A DNA stretch of 64,000 nt from Acidobacteriaceae bacterium (GCA_027452245.1 DAIDGW010000220.1:1-64000), one strand, 5' to 3'. Shown: positions 17,299 through 27,359, numbered from the stretch's first letter. Numbers and translations are program-made. Notes: generated by a model from the sequence alone, not told the origin.

Positions 17299-17500
17299 AG
17301 CGGACCCGCTCCCATTCTAATGCTTTCAAGAATGACGGTGGGGTCGAGCAAACGTAACAGCACCCCCAGTACATTGAAAGCTACTTTACCCGGGCTATCG
17401 ACCGCGGCAAGCGCCAAGATGCGCCATGGTGCGGAGCTAGAACCATTCAACTCCATTGTTGGACGTGCGTGGAAATATTCGGGGCAGGGCCGGCTGTAGT

Positions 17501-18805
17501 TTAGCTACTGCGCGCCTGAGCAGCCGCTCTTTTCGGGAAGAGTTCTCCGATGCGGCGGATCTGAGCGCCCACGCCTTTCAGTTTCTCTTCAATGCGCTCG
17601 TAGCCGCGATCGATGTGATAGACGCGGTCGATGATGGTCTCGCCGTCGGCGACCAGCGCGGCCAGCACGAGTGAAGCGGACGCGCGCAGATCGCTGGCCA
17701 GCACTGCGGCGGCGCTGAGCGGACTCTTGCCGCGCACCACCGCGCGCCGTCCCTCAATCTTGATATTCGCGCCCATGCGCACCAGTTCCTGCGCGTGCAT
17801 GAAACGGTTCTCGAAAATATTTTCCGTAACGATTGACGAGCCTTCCGCCTGTGTGACCAGCGCCATGAACTGCGCCTGCATGTCGGTGGGGAATCCCGGA
17901 TATTCTTCGGTGAGAATGTCGCAAGCTTTCAGAGGATTGTCGCCCATCACGCGTACCGACTCTCCATTGGGACGCGTTTTCACGCCCGCTTCTTCCAACT
18001 TGCGCAGCAACGCCCCGAGATGCTCGGGATCGCATCCGGCCACGTTGAGATCGCCGCCAGTGATCGCCCCAGCAATGATGAATGTTCCAGCCTCAATGCG
18101 ATCCGGAATGATGCGGTGTTTCGCGCCTTTCAGACGGCTTACGCCCTTCACGCGAATGGTTTCCGAGCCTGCGCCTTCGATCTTGGCTCCCATTTTGTTG
18201 AGCAGATCGGCGAGGTCGGCGACTTCGGGCTCACGCGCGCAGTTCTGCATGATGGTCTCGCCCTCGGCGAGTGTGGCTGCCATCAGCAGGTCTTCGGTTC
18301 CGGTTACGGTAATTTTGTCGAAAACAATTTCCGCGCCCTTCAGGCGATGGGCGCGTGCTTCGATGTATCCGTGCTCCTGAACGATCTGCGCTCCCAGGCG
18401 CTCCAGGCCTTTGATGTGAAGATCAATGGGACGGGCGCCGATGGCACAACCGCCGGGCAGGGAAACGCGGGCGCGTCCGCAGCGCGCCACCAGCGGGCCA
18501 AGCACCAGAGTGGAGGCGCGCATGGTCTTTACCAATTCGTAAGATGCCTCGGGAGCCTCCAGTTTTTCGCACTGAATGGTGGTGCGGTGCTGCGCTCGTC
18601 CGTAGCCGAGTTCGACCTCGGCTCCCATGGCCGTCAGCAGATTGCGCGTCGTCTGTATGTCGCGGACCTGCGGAATGTTCTCCAGAATGACTGGCTCTTG
18701 GGTGAGCAGGGCAGCGGCCATGCACGGAAGCGCGGCGTTTTTGGCTCCGCTCACGCGCACCGTTCCCAGCAACGGCTCGCCTCCGCGGATTACGAATTTA
18801 TCCAT
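17501..18805 (-). CDS. murA: UDP-N-acetylglucosamine 1-carboxyvinyltransferase
   Basis: First committed step of peptidoglycan synthesis: enolpyruvyl transfer from PEP to UDP-GlcNAc in the cytoplasm. 434 residues. N-terminal KNAALP loop with Lys22-Asn23; catalytic Cys120 in [12 protein letters not shown] (fosfomycin-sensitive Cys form); C-terminal [17 protein letters not shown]. Inside-out alpha/beta barrel of the EPSP synthase family. The ATG start has only a weak GGACG upstream. No mur cluster neighbours. Confidence 0.97.
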   Translation of the reverse strand: MDKFVIRGGEPLLGTVRVSGAKNAALPCMAAALLTQEPVILENIPQVRDIQTTRNLLTAMGAEVELGYGRAQHRTTIQCEKLEAPEASYELVKTMRASTLVLGPLVARCGRARVSLPGGCAIGARPIDLHIKGLERLGAQIVQEHGYIEARAHRLKGAEIVFDKITVTGTEDLLMAATLAEGETIMQNCAREPEVADLADLLNKMGAKIEGAGSETIRVKGVSRLKGAKHRIIPDRIEAGTFIIAGAITGGDLNVAGCDPEHLGALLRKLEEAGVKTRPNGESVRVMGDNPLKACDILTEEYPGFPTDMQAQFMALVTQAEGSSIVTENIFENRFMHAQELVRMGANIKIEGRRAVVRGKSPLSAAAVLASDLRASASLVLAALVADGETIIDRVYHIDRGYERIEEKLKGVGAQIRRIGELFPKRAAAQARSS

Positions 18806-19004
18806 GGATGAGTCACGTCCTCAAAAGTCGATTGTAACGTCGAACGGCGGAGGAGAGGGTTACCCCAGAGGGCACGGAAGAAAGTAACATCCAGAAGAAA
18901 GCCGATTCACTTCGGCTAACAATCGGGCACAAGAATCGCAATCTGCGGCGTTCTTTCAGCAGAAGTTTTCCCGAGCAGGTTCATTGTCGGATCGGAGGCG
19001 TGAC

Positions 19005-19733
19005 ATGAAATGCATTCTCGGTTGTCTGGTTCTGATGGTTCTTTCGGTGCCGCTGGCCTTTACGCAGGACCGGCCGTCGGTGGCGGCACAGCCTAACACG
19101 ATTTACGTCGGCGCGGACGGAAAGTACGAGGCGGCGCCCGATACGGCCGTCATCCAGTTCAATGTTTCGGTGCAGGACAGTACGGCGCAAGAGGCCTACG
19201 CGCACGCGTCGCAGGAAACGGAAAAAGTCCGCCAGGCGCTGCGGGCCAACGGAATCGATCCGAAGTCGGCCAATATCGGATATTTCTCGGTGCAGCCCGT
19301 GTATGACTATCGCAATCCCAAGCAGAAACTGATTGGCTACCGCGTCACTTCCGACGTCAGTCTGAAGCTGAAAGATTTTTCGAAGATCGGCCCGATCACC
19401 CAGCAATTGGCGGACGCCAATGTGAGCGAAGCGCAGAACGTGAACTATACGCTCGAAAATATGGACGACGCCAAGAACAAAGCGGTTGAAGATGCCTATC
19501 GCCGGGCCCGGAACTCCGCTGAAACACTGGCGCACGCCAGCGGACGGCTGCTGGGAACGCTGTCTTATGCTTCGGTGGACACGTTTGAGAACGCTCGGCC
19601 GATCATGCCGCGGATGGCGCGTTCCATGGCGATGGCAGCGGCGGCGCCTGCGCCCACAGAAGAATTCTCGCCGCAGACGATTACGGTAACGGCGCACGTC
19701 AATGCCGTGTTTCAGATGAGGCCGTCGGAGTGA
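19005..19733 (+). CDS. Secreted SIMPL-domain (DUF541) protein
   Basis: 242 residues. I choose the ATG at 19005 because GGAGG stands six bases upstream and it gives a clean signal peptide (MKCILGCLVLMVLSVPLAFT). The remainder is a SIMPL/DUF541 domain: AAPDTAVIQFNVSVQDSTAQEAY, GYRVTSDVSLKLKD, an Ala-rich low-complexity stretch near residue 215, and a terminal ITVTAHVNAVFQM strand. Periplasmic; family members protect against stress or bind envelope components, but the role here is unknown. Confidence 0.9.
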   Translation: MKCILGCLVLMVLSVPLAFTQDRPSVAAQPNTIYVGADGKYEAAPDTAVIQFNVSVQDSTAQEAYAHASQETEKVRQALRANGIDPKSANIGYFSVQPVYDYRNPKQKLIGYRVTSDVSLKLKDFSKIGPITQQLADANVSEAQNVNYTLENMDDAKNKAVEDAYRRARNSAETLAHASGRLLGTLSYASVDTFENARPIMPRMARSMAMAAAAPAPTEEFSPQTITVTAHVNAVFQMRPSE

Positions 19734-19816
19734 ATTCGTTCAGCGGCAGAAAGCCGTTTTTCGGGAAGACTTAACCGGCGCCTGGAGGCGTGCCGTCACA
19801 AAGCACGATGGAAATT

Positions 19817-20569
19817 TCAGCGCAGGGCTTCGGTGCGGGAGATGCGGCCGGCATCGACGGTGATCGCCCGCTGCACTTCCATCTGAATGGAGCTTCCGAC
19901 CTCGAGCCTCACGTCTGGACCGCGCTTGAGCAGCGCCCATGCAATCCCGGCGGCAGCGCCCGCGGCGGCTCCAGCACGGGCTCCGTTCAAGCCTCCGGCA
20001 AGAGCACCGCCGGTGGCTCCAGCCATGGTTCCGATGGCGCCGCCCTCGGCCGCCTGCTCAACTTTCTTGCCCGTCGTCTTATCCTGCTGAATCGTGCCTT
20101 CCTTATCTTTCATGGTTGTGTTCTCGGCGCCGGGCGTGTTCTCCACGGAGGCGGGCAGCATGACCGTGTATCCGTCGGGATAAATCAGCGAAGTGAAATG
20201 GATGAGGATCTCGGCACGTCCTTTGACGCGGCCCGCGCGGCGCACGTGCGAAATCTTGCCCTGCACGAACGTTCCGGCAGGAACCAGAACGCGGTCGTTG
20301 AGCACGAAGGGAAACGCGGTCTTTGCGTACACAGAATCGCCATCGCGTGCATTCTTGGTGGAGATCGCTTGCGTGAGCGTGAGAGGAATTTGAGTTCCGG
20401 CAGGGATAACGAGGGTATTCGCGTCGGGGGGCGACGAGGGAGCCGCGGCCGACGCATCCTGGGAAGCGGGCGCCAATGCCGAAGACGGATTTGCTGTCTG
20501 GGCGCTTACAGTCGGGACTGCGGTGAAGGTCAGCAAAGAACTCAGCAAAGTCATCCACGCCAAGCGCAT
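19817..20569 (-). CDS. Secreted glycine-zipper protein, TrbI-like beta domain
   Basis: 250 residues from the ATG at 20569 (GGGAGGT upstream). A signal peptide ends at VSAQ, then a Ser/Pro/Ala-rich linker, a beta-rich domain with paired IPAGTQIPLTLTQAIS and VLVPAGTFVQGKIS segments, a glycine-zipper stretch (GTMAGATGGALAGGLNGARA) and a terminal LEVGSSIQMEVQRAI strand. The same architecture appears at 61930-62586 with low identity, so the two are paralogues. Probably cell-envelope associated; function unknown. Confidence 0.85.
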   Translation of the reverse strand: MRLAWMTLLSSLLTFTAVPTVSAQTANPSSALAPASQDASAAAPSSPPDANTLVIPAGTQIPLTLTQAISTKNARDGDSVYAKTAFPFVLNDRVLVPAGTFVQGKISHVRRAGRVKGRAEILIHFTSLIYPDGYTVMLPASVENTPGAENTTMKDKEGTIQQDKTTGKKVEQAAEGGAIGTMAGATGGALAGGLNGARAGAAAGAAAGIAWALLKRGPDVRLEVGSSIQMEVQRAITVDAGRISRTEALR

Positions 20570-20897
20570 CGTCCCACCTCCCTTTATGCCCTGAATCATT
20601 TTAGATGATGATTCGGCGAATACGGCAAGCTCAGGCATCCGGGGTTTTCGGGAGGCCGTCGGCACTTGAGACCGAAGTTCCTGAAGGGGCTAGAGGCGGG
20701 TTTTTGTTAGAGGCGCAATGGCAGCGCTGAAAGGGCTGCGTCACCCCCAATGCGCTGCACCGCTTCAAAAGTGGTGCGGCACCTGATAGCGTTGCTCGCA
20801 GAAAAGACGCGCAGGCCAAGGCGGGGGCCCACGCACTTCCTGCTTGCCAGGATTCTCTGCTGCGCGGAATGACGTGCAGTACGGGCTTAACCGGCTC

Positions 20898-21119
20898 CTA
20901 GTCGTGGGTGAAGGCGCCCGCGATCGCGTATCCCAGGATGAAGGCGACGGCTGAGCCGGCTGCGGCGGCGCGTCCAAAGTGCAAGCGCACGTTATACGCC
21001 GGACTGAGCTTCTCCTTGGTCTCGTCGACCTTCGACATTAACTCGAGTGCGGTACGGTGGATTCTTTCGCGCTCCTGGGAGGCGCGCAGTTCCAGATTTT
21101 CCCTTGGTGCAGTGCTCAT
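20898..21119 (-). CDS. DUF3618/YqjD-like membrane-anchored protein
   Basis: 73 residues: a charged helical region (about residues 10-40, RERIHRTALELMSKVDETKEKL) and one C-terminal hydrophobic helix. Layout resembles the small ElaB/YqjD and DUF3618 proteins. Third gene of a three-gene operon with the holin-like gene 13 bases upstream. Likely inner-membrane. Confidence 0.7.
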   Translation of the reverse strand: MSTAPRENLELRASQERERIHRTALELMSKVDETKEKLSPAYNVRLHFGRAAAAGSAVAFILGYAIAGAFTHD

Positions 21120-21132
21120 AATGCAGTCCTCG

Positions 21133-21552
21133 CTAGATAACCTTTGCTTCCTGTTGGATCCAGGCTTTGTCGTCGTGCAACACGGAGATGGTCTTGCGCG
21201 GCATCAGCTTGCGCGCCGTGAGTTGGCGCATGGCGATCATTGCGGCAATGACTCCCAACACCAACCAGAGGAAGCCCACGATGAGAAACCCGAAGAACCA
21301 GCGGTACGGGTTACCGGCGAATACGCCTGCAAACAATCCAGCCAGCGCAAAACTGAAAAGAAGGAATGCTATGGTCAGCAACAATGCACCGGCCGCGAGC
21401 AGGGGCAGGGTGGCTTTGACAGTGGCAAACTTTTCCTGCAGTTCGCGCTTCAGCAGTTCGATACGGGTCTGCACGAACTGCTGCAGTTCTTCTTTCATCT
21501 CGTTCAATATGTCAACCAAGCTGCGGCCATTCGGCGTTGCGGTGGTATTCAT
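21133..21552 (-). CDS. Phage-holin-like (YqjE / Holin-X, DUF1469) membrane protein
   Basis: 139 residues. The ATG at 21552 has GGAGGT nine bases upstream and overlaps the upstream stop as ATGA, so translational coupling is likely. An amphipathic N-terminal helix (EMKEELQQFVQTRIELLKRE) is followed by two transmembrane helices (about residues 50-75 and 85-105) and a charged tail, the standard YqjE/DUF1469 layout. Not a phage gene here; the neighbours make a YqjD-YqjE-like envelope operon. Confidence 0.88.
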   Translation of the reverse strand: MNTTATPNGRSLVDILNEMKEELQQFVQTRIELLKRELQEKFATVKATLPLLAAGALLLTIAFLLFSFALAGLFAGVFAGNPYRWFFGFLIVGFLWLVLGVIAAMIAMRQLTARKLMPRKTISVLHDDKAWIQQEAKVI

Positions 21553-21956
21553 GAATTGTGAGACCTCCAAAATCGTAAGACTATGCCAGCGATGAAGGCC
21601 GTGCCCGCGATGAGAGCGAGAGCGCGCAGGGGATCTTGGTCACGCATGCGGCGCGCGCGCCGGGAGACTTGCGTCACGGCCGAGCGCGAAGAGTCGATCG
21701 CGCGACGATAAGCAGTCGCACTTCGGATTTCGATTTGAGCCTGCGTGCGTCCCAGCCAGCTTCCGGCTTCGCGCATGGCATCCACGACTTGCGACTGTTC
21801 CGCTGGAGGCAATTCGTGGGACAAGATTACACGCGGGAACACAGCCCGAAGATGTGGCCGGTCACGCAAATCGACTTGATCCTGTTCAGTGATGTCGGCA
21901 GACGCCTGCTCGGCGGCTGCAGTTGGGTCTACACTCGGAATTTCAGCTGCGCTCAT
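21549..21956 (-). CDS. Tail-anchored orphan, first gene of YqjDE-like operon
   Basis: 135 residues from the ATG at 21956 (GGGGAGTGGGGA upstream). The frame extends to 22058, but that part has no ribosome site. The sequence is mostly charged and helical, with one C-terminal hydrophobic helix (ALALIAGTAFIAGIVLRFW), like DUF883-type proteins. ATGA overlap with the next gene. Probably inner-membrane, facing the cytoplasm. Confidence 0.72.
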   Translation of the reverse strand: MSAAEIPSVDPTAAAEQASADITEQDQVDLRDRPHLRAVFPRVILSHELPPAEQSQVVDAMREAGSWLGRTQAQIEIRSATAYRRAIDSSRSAVTQVSRRARRMRDQDPLRALALIAGTAFIAGIVLRFWRSHNS

Positions 21957-22184
21957 TTTTCCCCACTCCCCGGGTCTTGCCAGATTTGGCTGGTGTGTCC
22001 GAGCTGCCATAACACCAACCTTCTTGCGCAGACGAGTGAGCGCGACAGCAGCATCCATAGGATGCTGCGCTTATGCCGCCTGTTGTCGCGAAAGCCGCTA
22101 CTGGTCAGCTACTTTCGAGCCAACGTTCCGCGGGACCGCAAGCGCGTAGGGCACCTACCCTAAATTAACGCTGATGATAAAAAT

Positions 22185-22994
22185 TCATTTTGTATTTACC
22201 GCAGATGACGCTGGGGCCTTCTGGTAGTCGTAGTAGGTGTCATTCTCCTGCGAGCGGTGCGTGAAGAGGTGAATGATGCGAGCCTTGGCGCTCATGGAGA
22301 AGTGTGTGGGAAGCCAGATGTCATCGTCGACCGGCTTCTTTTCCAATTCAAATCGGGTCCCGGGTTCCACCTGCGCGAGGAAGCCCTCGATCGACACTGG
22401 GTGCAGGACCTGAGCTTCGACTTTGACCCACTGAAAAGTTTTCTTGTCGATCCACATTTTTCCCTGCATACCCTTCAAGACCTGTGTATCTGTATTGGGG
22501 GGCTTGTATCCCGGCTTGGGAGTGGCTTTCAGAACGTAGACTTCGTATCCGTCGAGCTTCAGCTCTCCGATCAGTCTGAAGTCGAATGCCTCGGTGAGTT
22601 GTTGCATGAGCAGGTGATCACGGGTGCGGTCTTTCTGATATTGCGCGATGCGCGCGGCGCGCTGTTGTGGAGATTCAGCGCGGCGCCTGGCGATTTCCGC
22701 GTTCATCTTGTTCTCCTGCTCATCCTGCTGTTGCCGGGAGAGCGGCTTGCCATTGATCGCAACCAGCTTCTGGTAAGGAGAGCCGTAGAGCATCAAATCC
22801 TGGTAGGTCTTGCTGCCGTGCGGGTCGCGGTCGCGTTCAAAGCAGTTGTATTGCGGATTGGCATTCCAGTCTCTTGCATTGGCTTCGACCGATCGCTGAA
22901 TGATGGCAGGGACATCGATCTGGGCGAAGCAGAGGCTGGCTGCAGTCATAACTAAGATCACAATGGAACTGCTCAATCCCGGACGTATGCGCAT
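22185..22994 (-). CDS. Secreted protein, LolA/LolB-like fold suspected
   Basis: 269 residues with a signal peptide ending at LCFAQ. It contains YNCFERDRD near residue 50, a Gln/Arg-rich helical insert (residues 85-120), then alternating beta segments (GYEVYVLKATPKPGY, GKMWIDKKTFQWVKVEAQVL, WLPTHFSM) typical of outer-membrane lipoprotein-sorting-like proteins. A more distant protein with a comparable layout lies at 39103-40050. Function unknown. Confidence 0.8.
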   Translation of the reverse strand: MRIRPGLSSSIVILVMTAASLCFAQIDVPAIIQRSVEANARDWNANPQYNCFERDRDPHGSKTYQDLMLYGSPYQKLVAINGKPLSRQQQDEQENKMNAEIARRRAESPQQRAARIAQYQKDRTRDHLLMQQLTEAFDFRLIGELKLDGYEVYVLKATPKPGYKPPNTDTQVLKGMQGKMWIDKKTFQWVKVEAQVLHPVSIEGFLAQVEPGTRFELEKKPVDDDIWLPTHFSMSAKARIIHLFTHRSQENDTYYDYQKAPASSAVNTK

Positions 22995-23291
22995 CCAAAC
23001 TCCATCGCAAGGCGAAGGTCAGCCAGCGGAGAATAGGAATACTGTTGCAAATTTCTTTCAGGACGTTGCATACGCATGAAAGCTGAGTGGCATGGAGCGG
23101 TGGTACCAGCGTGGATGCAGCACCTGCATCCTAGCCGGAAGATGCAAGTGGCGGAGATGGCAGCGTTCTGTTCCTGATTGCCCCGTCTCTGGTCGTTTCT
23201 TTCCTGGCCATGATCCCGTTGGCGCGTGCCAAGTAGAACGGACTGGTTAAGGCGGCGTGTCGTTGCCTTACTCTGAAGGCATACTTAGTCG

Positions 23292-23693
23292 GTGATGGTG
23301 GCGCTGGGACAGGTATCGGGCTTCTTCTCCGCGATGGCGAGTTGTGTTCTCGTGGTACACGCGCTGTTTATTCTGTGGGTCGTGTTTGGGGCAGTGATCG
23401 CCCGGCATCGCCCGGTGCTGCGGTGGATCCACATAGCCTCTCTGGTGTGGGGAATTCTGTTCGAATTGTTTCCGTGGCCGTGTCCGCTGACGCTCCTGGA
23501 GAACTGGCTGGAAGTGCAGGCGGGAATCACTCCCTATCAAGGCAGCTTCCTTGTGCATTACCTGGACAAGCTGGTATATCCCGAGATTTCTGTCACGGCG
23601 CTGACGATCGCAGGCGTCACAATCTGTGTGGCGAATCTCCTGATTTATGGGCGAACGCTGGGACACTACCTGCGCTCGCAGCATTCACAGTAG
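23292..23693 (+). CDS. DUF2784 membrane protein
   Basis: 133 residues, four hydrophobic helices, with the family features FELFPWPCPLT (about residues 57-67) and LVHYLDKLVYP (about 86-96). Start is GTG at 23292 or the overlapping ATG at 23295. Integral membrane; function of the family unknown. Ends 11 bases from a convergent gene. Confidence 0.88.
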   Translation: MMVALGQVSGFFSAMASCVLVVHALFILWVVFGAVIARHRPVLRWIHIASLVWGILFELFPWPCPLTLLENWLEVQAGITPYQGSFLVHYLDKLVYPEISVTALTIAGVTICVANLLIYGRTLGHYLRSQHSQ

Positions 23694-23704
23694 AGCGAAG
23701 TTGC

Positions 23705-24454
23705 TCAGTCCACGGGAGCAGGGGTTCCGTCGGACCACTTGCCCACTTCAACGGTAAAAATGCGAAGCGGGGGCAAGCCTTCGAGGTCATGCCCCGCTTT
23801 GTCAGAAATGAACCAGTAAGGTCCGGAGCCGACTGGGGAACCGGGGAGTCCTGCGCCCCAAACCGCGGGATCGGTGACGTGCGTGTAAAACATCAAGTGA
23901 GCTCCGTTGTGACCATCCTGATCTGTGAGATACGAACCTTTGCCCATCATGTAACTCATTGCCCCGGATTCCAGTGCGGGGAGTTGGTTTTTGGCAAGGG
24001 CAGCTCTGATTTCGTCGAGCATTTCTTTTCTGCTGCGGCCAGCTAGTACAAGCCTGGTCCTCATCTCGGCAATCGGCAGCATGGAGCGTGCCGCGGGAGG
24101 GTTCAGGCAATCGGCGCCGCGGATTTTGGGATTCCAAAATTCCGGCCAGTCAACGGCTCCCATCCAGCCGCGTTCGACCATGCAGACAAAGCCATTCTTT
24201 CCCTTGATCGCAGTTTTATAACCGTGTCGTTCAAGCACAAGAACGGCCGCATCCTGGGATATCGAGGCAGGGGCAGCGCTACGCGCCAAGGTGATCTCGG
24301 CATCTTTGTCCATGAGATATTGATCCACCGGGGCCCGGTGGGGATACTGAGTTGCGGGCTGTTGAGCGTGCAAGGGACGGAAAAGGGCAGAGAACAGAGA
24401 CATAACTCCCAAGATGAATAAGTAGCGCAGTCGCAGCTCTGACAGGAATTTCAT
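23705..24454 (-). CDS. Secreted orphan protein
   Basis: 249 residues from the ATG at 24454 (AGGGAGAAA upstream). Signal peptide with hydrophobic LFILGVMSLFSALF ending near HAQ. The mature part includes AVLVLERHGYKTAIKGKNGFVC and a conserved-looking Trp/Pro-rich segment (WPEFWNPKIRGADCLNPP). It looks like a conserved acidobacterial secreted protein, but no family is recognised. Confidence 0.75.
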   Translation of the reverse strand: MKFLSELRLRYLFILGVMSLFSALFRPLHAQQPATQYPHRAPVDQYLMDKDAEITLARSAAPASISQDAAVLVLERHGYKTAIKGKNGFVCMVERGWMGAVDWPEFWNPKIRGADCLNPPAARSMLPIAEMRTRLVLAGRSRKEMLDEIRAALAKNQLPALESGAMSYMMGKGSYLTDQDGHNGAHLMFYTHVTDPAVWGAGLPGSPVGSGPYWFISDKAGHDLEGLPPLRIFTVEVGKWSDGTPAPVD

Positions 24455-24802
24455 CTGTGGCTTTCTCCCTGGGGAAATCAAGGGCGATCAGAATATCGAA
24501 CAGATTACGCTCTTTGTTGGATGCCGGCACATTGAAGGACCCACGGCCGGGGTCTAGAATGACGGCATGGTGCAAGAGGGCCTGAGTCATGCCCCAATGC
24601 CAGTTCTCCTGCCGCACCCGTATTCGATACTTCTTTGAGAAGTTCATTTCCTGCAAATACAAAGACGTGAATCGTGACCTGAGAGCCGCGGGATCTTGGG
24701 CTGGAACCATTCGGATCGCTACCAAACAGAGGCCTGGTTTGTGGTGAGGCCGGGGCAGTTGCTGATGGCCCTACTTGCCGATGCTGGAGCAAGGAGGTTG
24801 CA
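24455..24802. other. Intergenic region upstream of ybaK-like gene
   Basis: No supported gene. A minus-strand open frame covers 24279-24725 but runs deep into the secreted orphan's coding sequence and has no start signal, so I do not call it. The ribosome site AAGGAGGT of the next gene closes the region. Confidence 0.35.
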
Positions 24803-25300
24803 ATGCCAACGAAGAAGCTGAGAGAGTTTCTCGACAGCCAAGGCGTGAAATACGTGGCCATTCCGCATCGGGTGGCGTATACGGCTCGGGAAACGGCTGC
24901 GATTACTCACATATCCAACAAAGAATTGGCGAAGACGGTGGTTATCAAGATTGACGGCGTCTTCGCGATGGCGGTTCTTCCCGCGTCGCACGAGGTCGAT
25001 GTTTCTTTATTGAAGACAGCGATCGGGGCAAACACAGTCAGTCTGGCAAAGGAATGGGAGTTCAAAGATCAATTTCCAGAATGTGAGCTTGGTGCAATGC
25101 CGCCGTTCGGAAATCTCTACGGAATGACGGTTTACGTGGACGAGAGTCTGACGAAAGACAAGGAAATTGCCTTCAATGCGGGCTCCCACTACGAACTGCT
25201 TCAAGTCGCCTACGCTGACTTCGAACGTCTGGTCAGGCCCAAGGTGATCAGTTTCGCAGGTTTGCGAGAAACAGAGATGATGGGAGCCTGGCACCTCTGA
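24803..25300 (+). CDS. YbaK/EbsC-type aminoacyl-tRNA deacylase
   Basis: 165 residues covering a single YbaK/ProX editing domain, which hydrolyses mischarged tRNA (Cys-tRNAPro or Ala-tRNAPro) in trans. Family features: YTARETAAITHISNKELAKTVVIK with the catalytic-region Lys, and GAMPPFGNLYGMTVYVD. Strong ribosome site AAGGAGGT before the ATG. Stands alone. Substrate choice between YbaK-like and ProXp-like is not decidable here. Confidence 0.9.
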   Translation: MPTKKLREFLDSQGVKYVAIPHRVAYTARETAAITHISNKELAKTVVIKIDGVFAMAVLPASHEVDVSLLKTAIGANTVSLAKEWEFKDQFPECELGAMPPFGNLYGMTVYVDESLTKDKEIAFNAGSHYELLQVAYADFERLVRPKVISFAGLRETEMMGAWHL

Positions 25301-25496
25301 ATTGAGTCTCTCGGCTGGATAGAGCAATTCGAGCGTTGAACACTCGGTAATTTGATGCTGCTTGGGGATGACTTCTCATGGCAAGGGAGATGGTTGTCTC
25401 TCTCCTGCAGTTCGCCGCAACTGCAGAAGCATTAACCATTATCACCTCGGACAATAACCCCGCGCGGTGAGGAATCATGGCAAAATTCATAGCGCA

Positions 25497-27359
25497 ATGA
25501 ACCGACGAACATTTCTAAGACAATCCGGAATGGCGGCCCTCGTTCCGCTGTGGGCGCGCGAGTTATGGGGAGCTAATAAGAGCCTAGGTGACGCGGGACT
25601 CGGGAACTCTCGGAACGCAGCGGGAGTTCGTCTACCGTTGCGGCGGCGAAGGCCGGTGGACGCGAACTGGCCTTCCCAATCAGCGTGGAAGCGTCTGAAC
25701 GATGAGGTTGAGGGAAATTTGATTCCTGTGGATTTCCCGATAGAGCCGTGCGTGAAGGAAACAAGGAGCGCGGACTGTCAGGCTCTGATGAGCAATATTC
25801 ACAATCCCTATTACATCGGCGACCAACCCGGCCTGACGCAGACGCTGGGATGGGTAGATGCGTGGGTGAGCAAACCCAGTGTTTATGCCGTCGCGGCAAG
25901 AAATGCAGATCACATCGCGGCGGCGGTAAATTTTGCCCGGGAAAACGATTTACGACTCGTAATCAAAGGCGGCGGGCATAGTTATCAGGGAACCTCAGAT
26001 GCCGAAGATTCGTTGCTGGTGTGGATGCGGCACATGCACGACATCACGATGCAGGAAGCATTTGTTCCGCAAGGCTGCAAGGGGGGACCGCAAAAAGCAG
26101 TCACGCTCGGTGCAGGCACGATCTGGATGCAGGCATACGATGCGGTGACAACCAAAGCCGGCGCGTATGTGCAAGGTGGCGGGTGTACGACGGTCGGCGT
26201 GGCTGGACTGGTCCAAAGCGGAGGCTTTGGGAGTTTTTCCAAGCACTATGGCACTGCGGCGGCAGGACTCCTGGAAGCGGAAGTGGTGACGTCAGATGGC
26301 AAGGTCCGCATCGCGAATGCATGCACGAATTCGGATTTGTTCTGGGCGCTGAAGGGCGGAGGCGGGGGAACATTCGGGGCAATCAGCAAGGTGACATTGC
26401 GTGCGCACGAACTTCCAGAATTTTTCGGCGCAGCAATTGTTCGCGTGAAAGCGGCATCGGATGAAGCATTTCGACGTTTACTCAGCTATTTCATTACATT
26501 CTATCGAGATCATCTTTTCAACGATCACTGGGGCGAGCATGCGCGGATTACGGGCGACAATGTGCTCGACCTGTTGATGGTGTGCCACGACCTGACGCCA
26601 GAGGATGTGAAAAGGATATGGCAGCCCTTTCTGGACTGGGTGGCGCGTTCGCCGGGCTCGTACACGCTCCAAGGGCAACCGATTCTCGCCAGCATGTCGG
26701 CTCGGCATTGGTGGGATGTGGAATGGAGCAAACAACATCATCTGTCAATTTTCGAAGTCGACCAGCGGCCGGGAGCCGGTCCAAACAATGCGTGGTGGAC
26801 GGGAGATTCCGGCCAGGTGGCCTGGTTCATCTACGGCTATGAATCGCTCTGGATGCCCGCGTCCCTTCTCAATGCTGACTCTCAGCAGCGGCTTGTGCGG
26901 GCTCTGTTTACGGGTTCGCGACACAAGACCATCGAACTGCATTTCAACAAAGGGCTGGCGGGAGGGCCGAGCGACGCGATTGAGGCGACACGCAATACGG
27001 CCACGAATCCCGCAGTGCTGGAGGCGTTTGCGCTGGCGATCGTGGGAGACGCGGGCGGGGGTTATCCGGGGGTGCGTGGGCATGAGCCGAATGTTGCGGC
27101 GGGACGAAAAGCGCGGCAAGAAATTCACAAATGCGTGAACGAATTGCGAGCGATCGTGCCGAACGGCGGAGCGTACGTTTCCGAGAGCAATTTTTTTCAA
27201 GAGGATTGGCAGCACGCCTACTGGGGAAGTAATTATGGTCGTTTGGCAGCGTTGAAGAAGAAATACGATCCGACGGGATTGTTCTTCGTACATAACGGCG
27301 TGGGTTCGGAGGGGTGGAGCGACAACGGCTTTGTGCGGAAGACGAGCAGGCGGTCCTAG
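25497..27359 (+). CDS. Tat-exported FAD-linked oxidase with BBE domain
   Basis: 620 residues from the ATG at 25497; the frame is open ten codons further. N-terminal twin-arginine signal MNRRTFLRQSGMAALVP. FAD-binding PCMH/VAO domain with NFARENDLRLVIKGGGHSYQG (the His of the GGGHS motif can hold FAD covalently) and GGCTTVGVAGLVQSGGFG. C-terminal BBE segment NYGRLAALKKKYDPTGLF. Berberine-bridge-like oxidases act on sugars, alkaloids and polyketides; the substrate is unknown. Likely periplasmic. Confidence 0.92.
   Translation: MNRRTFLRQSGMAALVPLWARELWGANKSLGDAGLGNSRNAAGVRLPLRRRRPVDANWPSQSAWKRLNDEVEGNLIPVDFPIEPCVKETRSADCQALMSNIHNPYYIGDQPGLTQTLGWVDAWVSKPSVYAVAARNADHIAAAVNFARENDLRLVIKGGGHSYQGTSDAEDSLLVWMRHMHDITMQEAFVPQGCKGGPQKAVTLGAGTIWMQAYDAVTTKAGAYVQGGGCTTVGVAGLVQSGGFGSFSKHYGTAAAGLLEAEVVTSDGKVRIANACTNSDLFWALKGGGGGTFGAISKVTLRAHELPEFFGAAIVRVKAASDEAFRRLLSYFITFYRDHLFNDHWGEHARITGDNVLDLLMVCHDLTPEDVKRIWQPFLDWVARSPGSYTLQGQPILASMSARHWWDVEWSKQHHLSIFEVDQRPGAGPNNAWWTGDSGQVAWFIYGYESLWMPASLLNADSQQRLVRALFTGSRHKTIELHFNKGLAGGPSDAIEATRNTATNPAVLEAFALAIVGDAGGGYPGVRGHEPNVAAGRKARQEIHKCVNELRAIVPNGGAYVSESNFFQEDWQHAYWGSNYGRLAALKKKYDPTGLFFVHNGVGSEGWSDNGFVRKTSRRS

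Noticed and set aside
17268-17456. Small minus-strand frame upstream of the PAS kinase
   Set aside because: Overlaps the kinase start, no ribosome site, no recognisable composition.
21133-21552. Holin-like gene as a sign of prophage
   Set aside because: DUF1469 proteins are ordinary chromosomal envelope proteins and no phage structural, lysis or integrase gene is nearby.
24279-24725. Minus-strand frame of 148 codons before the ybaK-like gene
   Set aside because: Its 3' half lies inside another coding sequence and it lacks a ribosome site. Possibly a decayed gene, but not supportable.
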